Shown here one piece after another: positions 34,999 to 40,062 of a stretch of 40,062 nt of DNA. The notes beneath the pieces were generated by a model. That model saw nothing but the letters and a program-made list of their open reading frames with translations. It was not told where the DNA came from and ran no database searches. A program made the translations under genes and the position numbers. This stretch comes from Streptosporangiaceae bacterium (GTDB lineage Bacteria; Actinomycetota; Actinomycetes; Streptosporangiales; Streptosporangiaceae): the NCBI GenBank assembly GCA_030041135.1, contig JASHOL010000386.1:1-40062 (forward strand). The letters are read 5' to 3'. Every line of letters starts with the position of its first letter. The first letter of the stretch is position 1.

Positions 34999-37900
34999 GC
35001 AGGTGCAGTCCCTTCGGCGTCGGACGGAAGCCGGCCGCCGCCAGGGCCTCCGCCAGCGGCGAGTCGTACACGCCGCCGCCGTCGGCTCGCTCGACCGTGA
35101 GCCGTCCGAGTGCTCCGGCCCTGACGGCGTCGGCGAGTGCCGCGGCGGCCGGCTGGAGCAGCACCGGATCGCTGGTCCAGGACAGCAACGTCTTGCCGCC
35201 CCGTTCCACGTACAGCACGAGCTCGCCGTCGGCCAGCACCACCACGGCTCCGGCCTTCCGGCCAGGCCGGTGTCCGCTGGCGGTCTCGCCCGGGCGCTCC
35301 GGCCACGGCAGCGCCGCGCCGTACGCGTTCGCCGGGTCGGCCGCCGCCAGCACGATGGTCTTGCGGCCGGGCTGGCGGGCCGGGTCCGCGGACCAGGGAT
35401 CGGCAACCGCGGCGGCCGCGCGCCCGGCCTCGGCCATGGCGCGCATCCGGTCGACCGCGCCAGCCAGCGCGAACTGCGCCGCGCCCAGGCCCTCGACGAA
35501 GTAACCACGGCGGCATTGACCCGCGTCTTCCAGCGCACGCAGTACCGGATACAGCGCACCGAAGCCGCCCGCGACGTGCTCGGCCGCGGCGGCGCCCCGG
35601 ATCACGATGCCGTGCCGGTCCAGCATGGCCAGGGCCTGGGCGTGCCGCCGCCTGGTTGGGTCCGCTTCGGTCGGCGGCAGCGCCGACCACCGCCCGGTTA
35701 CCGTCGGCGGCCCGGTCCTGGACGGCAGCACCGCTCGCCCGTAGCCGCCGCGCCTGGGCGAACTCGCGCGCGGGCGGCCGTACGGACCCGATGCAGCGCC
35801 CACCGGGGATTCTGCCTGGCCGGGCTCGGCGGCGGATGCGACCGGCCGGCCGGTCGCCAGCACGGTGCGAAGCGGTGCCAGCGTGTCGTTGGTCAACCGT
35901 CCGGCCCAGACCAGGTCCCAGATCGCGCTCGCGACATCCCGGTCGGTCACGGCAGGCTGCCGGTCGGGCCGCGCGGCCCTGGCCGCCATAACCCGGTCGG
36001 CGATGGCACGGAAGAACAGCGCGCCGCCGCCTGCAAGGGCGTCGAGCACGGCGTCGTGCACCCACGTGGTCGTGATCTCGATCGGCTCGGGCATCAGCAA
36101 CGCGGCCGCGGGGGCCGGTGCCAGCACAATCCACCCGTCGCCACCGGGCAGGGCGCCCGCGCCGGCCCACACGACCTCGCCTGCGGCGGTCAGCTCGTCA
36201 ACTAGCGCGGGGGAGTAGCCAGGCACACGGGCGGGCAACACCAGGGTCTCCAGCGCGGATGCAGGAATAGCCGCTCCAGCCAGCTGATCGATCACGTCGT
36301 AGACGGCGTCGGCCCTCGCCGGCCTCGGCCTGCCGGCCGCGCCGGCCGGGGCAGCGGGCTTGCCGGCATGTTGCCAGGCGGGCAAGAACGCGGCGAACGC
36401 CTCCGGCGGTGCGGGTTCGACCTCCTTGCGGAGCTTTGCCAGGCAGCGGCGCCTCAGCATGCGGAGCACGCCGGCCTCGCACCAGCTCGTTCCCGCCGAA
36501 GGGTGGAAATCGCCCTCGGAAAGCGTTCCTTCGGCCGCTAGCCGCTGCAACGCGCCGGTTACCACCGCGACGCCCAGGCCATAGCGCTGCGCCACTGCGG
36601 TGGCGCTGAACGGCCCGTGCGTGCGCGCATAGCGCAGCACGAGGTCGCGGAGGGGATCAGGGGTCGGCTCGGTAAACGCCTCGGGGACGCCCGGCGGCAG
36701 CGCGACCCCGAGTGCGTCGCGGAGCCGGCCCGCGTCCTCGATCGCGCTCCAGCGTGCGTGACCGGCGATCCGGAGCTCCAGCACCCGGCGCTGCCCGGCG
36801 AGGGACGCGAGCCAGTCGGCGGCCTGCTCGGGATCGGCGGCGCGCTGCTCCACCTCAGCGGCGGTCAGCGGGCCGAGCGCGCGGAGCATATCCGCGACCG
36901 CCTCCGCGCCTCTGCACGTCCGGCCGGGCGCCAGCCGCTGCATCTCGCGCTCGGCCTCCTCGACCACCAGCGGGTCAAGCAGCTCGCGCAGCTCGGCCTG
37001 GCCGAGCAGTTCGGCCAGCAGGGACGAGTCAAGCGCCAGCGCCTGGGCCCGCCGCTCGGCCAGCGGCGCGTCCGCTTCGTACATGAACGCGCCGACGTAG
37101 CGGAACAGCACCGACTTGCTGAACGGGGACGCGGTGGAGGTCTCCACCTCTACCAGCCGGATCTTCCTGGCCGCTAGGTCGCGCATCAGCGTGACCAGCC
37201 CCGGCACATCGAAGACGTCCTGCAGGCACTCCCTGACCGTCTCCAGGATCACTGGAAACGTGCCGTACTGGCTGGCAACGGCCAGCAGCTGCGCGGCCCG
37301 CTGGCGCTGCTGCCAGAGCGGAGTCCGGCGGCCGGGCTGGCGCCTCGGCAGCAGCAGGGCACGGGCGGCGCACTCGCGGAACCGCGACGCGAACAGCGCG
37401 GAGCCGCCAAGCTCGGCCGTCACGAGCTGCTCGACCTCGGCCGGGTCGAGCAGGGCCAGGCCGGGCGGCGGCGGGTCGTCGGCGTCCGGTACGCGGATGA
37501 CGATGCCATCGTCGGTGTGGAGTGCCTGCACGTCCATCGCGCCGTACCGCTCGCGGAGGCGCGCGGCTATGGCCAGAGCCCACGGCGCGTGCACCTGGGC
37601 GCCGTAGGGACTGTGCAGGACAAGCCGCCAGTCGCCGAGTTCGTCGCGGAACCGCTCAAGCACGAGCGTTCGGTCGTCGGGCAGGTAGCCGGTTGCCTCG
37701 CGCTGCGCGGCCAGGTAGGAGACCAGGTTGGCGGCGGCCAGGTCATCGAGGCCCTCGGCCCGCAGCCTGGCGGCGGCGTCCTCCTCGGGCATGGCTCCGA
37801 GCTCGCGCGTGAACGCGCCGATCGCCGCGCCCAGCTCGGCCGGCCGGCCGGGCGCGTCGCCGCGCCAGAACGGAAGCCGCCCCGGCTGGCCGGGGGCCGG

Positions 37901-39889
37901 GGATACCAGCACCTGGTCGGCCGTGATGTCCTCGATCCGCCAGGACGTCGCGCCCAGGACGAAGACGTCGCTGACCCTGGACTCGTAGACCATCTCCTCG
38001 TCTAGCTCTCCGACTCGGCGCGAGTGCCGGCCAGGGTGCTGGGGTGCTGCCGCCGGGGTCAGACCCCCCGTACCCCCCGATTGCCCGCCAGCCAGGAACA
38101 CGCCGAACAGGCCCCGGTCGGGTATGGTGCCGCCGTTGCTGATCGCCAGCCGCTGGCTGCCCGGCCGGCCGCTGAGCATGCCGGTCGTCCGGTCCCAGAC
38201 CAGGCGGGGCCGCAAGCCCGCGAAATCCTCGCTCGGATAGCGGCCGGCCAGCATGTCGAGCACCGCGTCCAGCACGGGCCTGGTCAGCCCGGTGAACGGA
38301 GCGGCCCGCCGCACAACGCGCTCCAGGTCGGCGATCGCCCAGTCGTCCATTGCTGTCATCGCCACGATCTGCTGGGCGAGGACATCCAGCGGATTACGCG
38401 GCATCCGCAACTGCTCGATCTGGCCCGCCCGCATCTGGTGGGTCACGACTGCCGCCTGGACCAGGTCGCCCTGGTATTTGGGGAAGAAGATGCCACGCGA
38501 GACGTCGCCGACGTTATGGCCCGCCCGGCCGGTGCGCTGCAGGCCGCTTGCGACCGAAGGGGGAGACTCCACCTGGATCACAAGGTCGACGGCGCCCATG
38601 TCGATGCCGAGCTCCAGGCTCGAGGTGGCGACGACGGCCGGGAGCCGGCCCGCCTTCAGGTCCTCCTCGATCTGGTTACGCTCCTGCCGGGACACCGAAC
38701 CGTGGTGGGCCCTGGCCACGGTCGTCGGCGGCCCGGTCGCCGACTGCGACTGGGCCATGACCTGGGCAGGCATCCGGCGGGAGCCATTCGCTGGCCCCCC
38801 GGCCGCAGCGAGGTCGTCGGCCTGCCAGCCGCCACCGACCTGGTCGCCGATGGGCTCAGGCTCGCTCGCGCGGTCGGCCGCTAGCTCGTTCAGCCGGCCG
38901 CACAGCCGCTCCGCCAGCCCGCGCGAGTTCGCGAAGACGATCGTTGACCGGTGTGCCTGAATCAGGTCGAGCACCCGCTCTTCGACGTGCGGCCAGATCG
39001 AGTGCTGCCTGGCCGCGTCGCCGCCCGGTCCCTGGCCACCCGCTCCTGTGCCAGCCGGTCCGAGGCCGCCCGGCCCGGTGCCGCCCGCGCCCTGCAGGTC
39101 GGCCATGTCCTCGACCGGGACGACGATCTGCAGATCCAGCCGTTTCTCGCTGGGCGGCGCCACGATGGTGACTGGCAGCGCCCCGCCGAGGAAGGCGGCT
39201 ACCTCCTCCGGCGGGCGGACCGTGGCCGACAGGCCGATGCGCTGCGCTGGCCGTCCTGTGCCCGCTCGTCCTGTGCTCGCCTGCTGATCAACGCCGGTGC
39301 GCAGCGCATCGAGTCGCTCCAGCGAGAGCGCGAGGTGTGCCCCTCGTTTGCCGCCGGCGAGGGCGTGCACCTCGTCGACGATGACAGTCTCGACGCCGCG
39401 CAAGCCGTCCCGAGCCTGTGACGTCAGCATGAGGAACAACGACTCGGGGGTTGTGATCAGGATGTCGGGAGGCTTGCTGGCCAGCTTTCTGCGCTCGTCA
39501 GCGGCGGTATCGCCAGTCCTGACGGCGACCGTTATGTCCGGCTCTGGCCGACCAAGCCGACGGGCGGCGTGCGTTACCCCGGTCAGCGGCGAGCGAAGGT
39601 TCCGCTCAACGTCGGTGGCAAGGGCCTTGAGCGGTGAGATGTACAGCACACGGCAGCGCCGCTTGGGGTCGGCCGGGACCGGCTCGCCAGCCAGCTTGTC
39701 GATAGCCCACAGGAATGCGGCCAGCGTCTTGCCCGAGCCGGTCGGGGCGATGACGAGTGTGTGATCGCCGTTGCTGATCGCGCTCCAGGCCTGTGCCTGG
39801 GCGGGCGTCGGCTCGGCGAACGCTGAGGTGAACCAAGACCTCGTCGCCTCGCTGAAGTTAGCAAGCCCGGGGCCTGCGCCAGCGGCCAT
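34991..39889 (-). CDS. lhr: Lhr-type ATP-dependent DNA/RNA helicase
   Basis: This very long superfamily-2 helicase (1632 residues) translocates 3'-to-5' on single strands and belongs to a DNA-repair-linked family. Motif I is APTGSGKT (48-55). Further motifs are DEVH (VIVDEVHAL), motif III LSATVRPP, motif VI GLQRTGRAGHN, the winged-helix/Lhr core with VGELDEEMVYES, and the long C-terminal region typical of actinobacterial Lhr. The ATG at 39889 fits the family (FSEATRSWFTSAF follows), although its GGAGG is only 1 nt away. Two Gly-rich insertions stand out. One of about 25 residues between LFGVFLAG and RRVGELDEE is encoded by the dispersed repeat at 38055. Confidence 0.93.
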   Translation of the reverse strand: MAAGAGPGLANFSEATRSWFTSAFAEPTPAQAQAWSAISNGDHTLVIAPTGSGKTLAAFLWAIDKLAGEPVPADPKRRCRVLYISPLKALATDVERNLRSPLTGVTHAARRLGRPEPDITVAVRTGDTAADERRKLASKPPDILITTPESLFLMLTSQARDGLRGVETVIVDEVHALAGGKRGAHLALSLERLDALRTGVDQQASTGRAGTGRPAQRIGLSATVRPPEEVAAFLGGALPVTIVAPPSEKRLDLQIVVPVEDMADLQGAGGTGPGGLGPAGTGAGGQGPGGDAARQHSIWPHVEERVLDLIQAHRSTIVFANSRGLAERLCGRLNELAADRASEPEPIGDQVGGGWQADDLAAAGGPANGSRRMPAQVMAQSQSATGPPTTVARAHHGSVSRQERNQIEEDLKAGRLPAVVATSSLELGIDMGAVDLVIQVESPPSVASGLQRTGRAGHNVGDVSRGIFFPKYQGDLVQAAVVTHQMRAGQIEQLRMPRNPLDVLAQQIVAMTAMDDWAIADLERVVRRAAPFTGLTRPVLDAVLDMLAGRYPSEDFAGLRPRLVWDRTTGMLSGRPGSQRLAISNGGTIPDRGLFGVFLAGGQSGGTGGLTPAAAPQHPGRHSRRVGELDEEMVYESRVSDVFVLGATSWRIEDITADQVLVSPAPGQPGRLPFWRGDAPGRPAELGAAIGAFTRELGAMPEEDAAARLRAEGLDDLAAANLVSYLAAQREATGYLPDDRTLVLERFRDELGDWRLVLHSPYGAQVHAPWALAIAARLRERYGAMDVQALHTDDGIVIRVPDADDPPPPGLALLDPAEVEQLVTAELGGSALFASRFRECAARALLLPRRQPGRRTPLWQQRQRAAQLLAVASQYGTFPVILETVRECLQDVFDVPGLVTLMRDLAARKIRLVEVETSTASPFSKSVLFRYVGAFMYEADAPLAERRAQALALDSSLLAELLGQAELRELLDPLVVEEAEREMQRLAPGRTCRGAEAVADMLRALGPLTAAEVEQRAADPEQAADWLASLAGQRRVLELRIAGHARWSAIEDAGRLRDALGVALPPGVPEAFTEPTPDPLRDLVLRYARTHGPFSATAVAQRYGLGVAVVTGALQRLAAEGTLSEGDFHPSAGTSWCEAGVLRMLRRRCLAKLRKEVEPAPPEAFAAFLPAWQHAGKPAAPAGAAGRPRPARADAVYDVIDQLAGAAIPASALETLVLPARVPGYSPALVDELTAAGEVVWAGAGALPGGDGWIVLAPAPAAALLMPEPIEITTTWVHDAVLDALAGGGALFFRAIADRVMAARAARPDRQPAVTDRDVASAIWDLVWAGRLTNDTLAPLRTVLATGRPVASAAEPGQAESPVGAASGPYGRPRASSPRRGGYGRAVLPSRTGPPTVTGRWSALPPTEADPTRRRHAQALAMLDRHGIVIRGAAAAEHVAGGFGALYPVLRALEDAGQCRRGYFVEGLGAAQFALAGAVDRMRAMAEAGRAAAAVADPWSADPARQPGRKTIVLAAADPANAYGAALPWPERPGETASGHRPGRKAGAVVVLADGELVLYVERGGKTLLSWTSDPVLLQPAAAALADAVRAGALGRLTVERADGGGVYDSPLAEALAAAGFRPTPKGLHLRG
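38055..38079. repeat. Dispersed G/C-tract repeat, copy 4, inside lhr
   Basis: GGGGTCAGACCCCCCG, then TA, then CCCCCCG, preceded by GGGTGCTG as in the other copies. It lies in frame within lhr and encodes part of GGTGGLTPAAAPQHPG. The nearby lhr motifs normally adjoin, so this is probably an insertion tolerated in a loop. Confidence 0.7.
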
Positions 39890-40062
39890 GCCTCCATACT
39901 GCCTGGTCCCGCCGACAGCTAGGGGCCCGAGCGGCAGCAGCCACGTGCGTGGGTCCTTACCTCGGGGCTTGGCATGGACATTTCGCGAGCATCTCGGCCC
40001 TTTCCTCCGACCGGCCGCCAAAGGCAGGGCCCAGAAGACCCAGTTTTTGGAGGCTTTTCTTA
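39890..40062. other. Upstream region of lhr, no gene recognised
   Basis: No start, RNA gene or recognised motif was found in the last 173 nt. The end contains a short T-run (GTTTTTGGAGGCTTTTC). An open frame continues upstream of the lhr ATG to 40021 but does not resemble Lhr N-termini. Confidence 0.4.

Noticed and set aside
1-40062. tRNA, rRNA, riboswitch, integrase or transposase genes
   Set aside because: No cloverleaf, conserved rRNA segment, named riboswitch core or recombinase motif was found in the gaps.

Overview
The window is GC-rich with dense bidirectional coding, frequent GTG/TTG starts and 4- to 8-nt gene overlaps. Together with an actinobacterial core block (RNase J, FtsK, RodZ-like protein, RimO, PgsA, CinA C-terminal domain, ClgR-type regulator), this points to a filamentous-type Actinomycetota chromosome. 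The species cannot be named from the sequence. No rRNA, tRNA, CRISPR array, transposase or phage structural gene was found.

Layout. 1-1176 is the 3' part of RNase J. 1281-6640 (minus strand) is a tandem triplicate of a two-gene module: a SigE-family sigma factor followed by a one-pass membrane protein of an unfamiliar family. All three modules are joined by the same 8-nt overlap. 6718-9198 is a fused membrane/spermidine-synthase-like protein. 9387-15613 is an aromatic-acid-CoA cluster: a 2-aminobenzoate-CoA-ligase-like enzyme, a PaaX-like regulator, a small membrane protein, a Rid-family protein and a flavin monooxygenase/old-yellow-enzyme fusion. Two nearly identical promoter/operator sequences precede the ligase and the fusion gene. 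A VC0807-like membrane protein (15783-16502) closes this accessory stretch, which lies between rnj and ftsK.

16679-24754 is the conserved core block. FtsK is interrupted exactly in its P-loop by a 332-residue intein that has the features of class 3 inteins and a degenerate homing-endonuclease domain. rimO, pgsA and cinA are chained by TTGA overlaps, and a clgR-like gene follows behind a long inverted repeat. 24902-26314 holds an Rrf2-type regulator and an unrecognised protein.

26399-33077 is a sugar-uptake unit: a lipoprotein binding protein, two permeases and a cytoplasmic GH3 beta-N-acetylhexosaminidase in one operon with no ATPase gene, and a divergent ROK repressor. A 100-nt palindromic structure lies between the binding-protein and permease genes. 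The rest holds a GH25-like protein, a LURP-one-like protein, a hotdog thioesterase and the large Lhr helicase.

A short G/C-tract repeat occurs four times in the same orientation (about 4844, 29988, 31590 and 38055). One copy sits in frame inside lhr. Several other tandem repeats lie at gene ends or in leaders.
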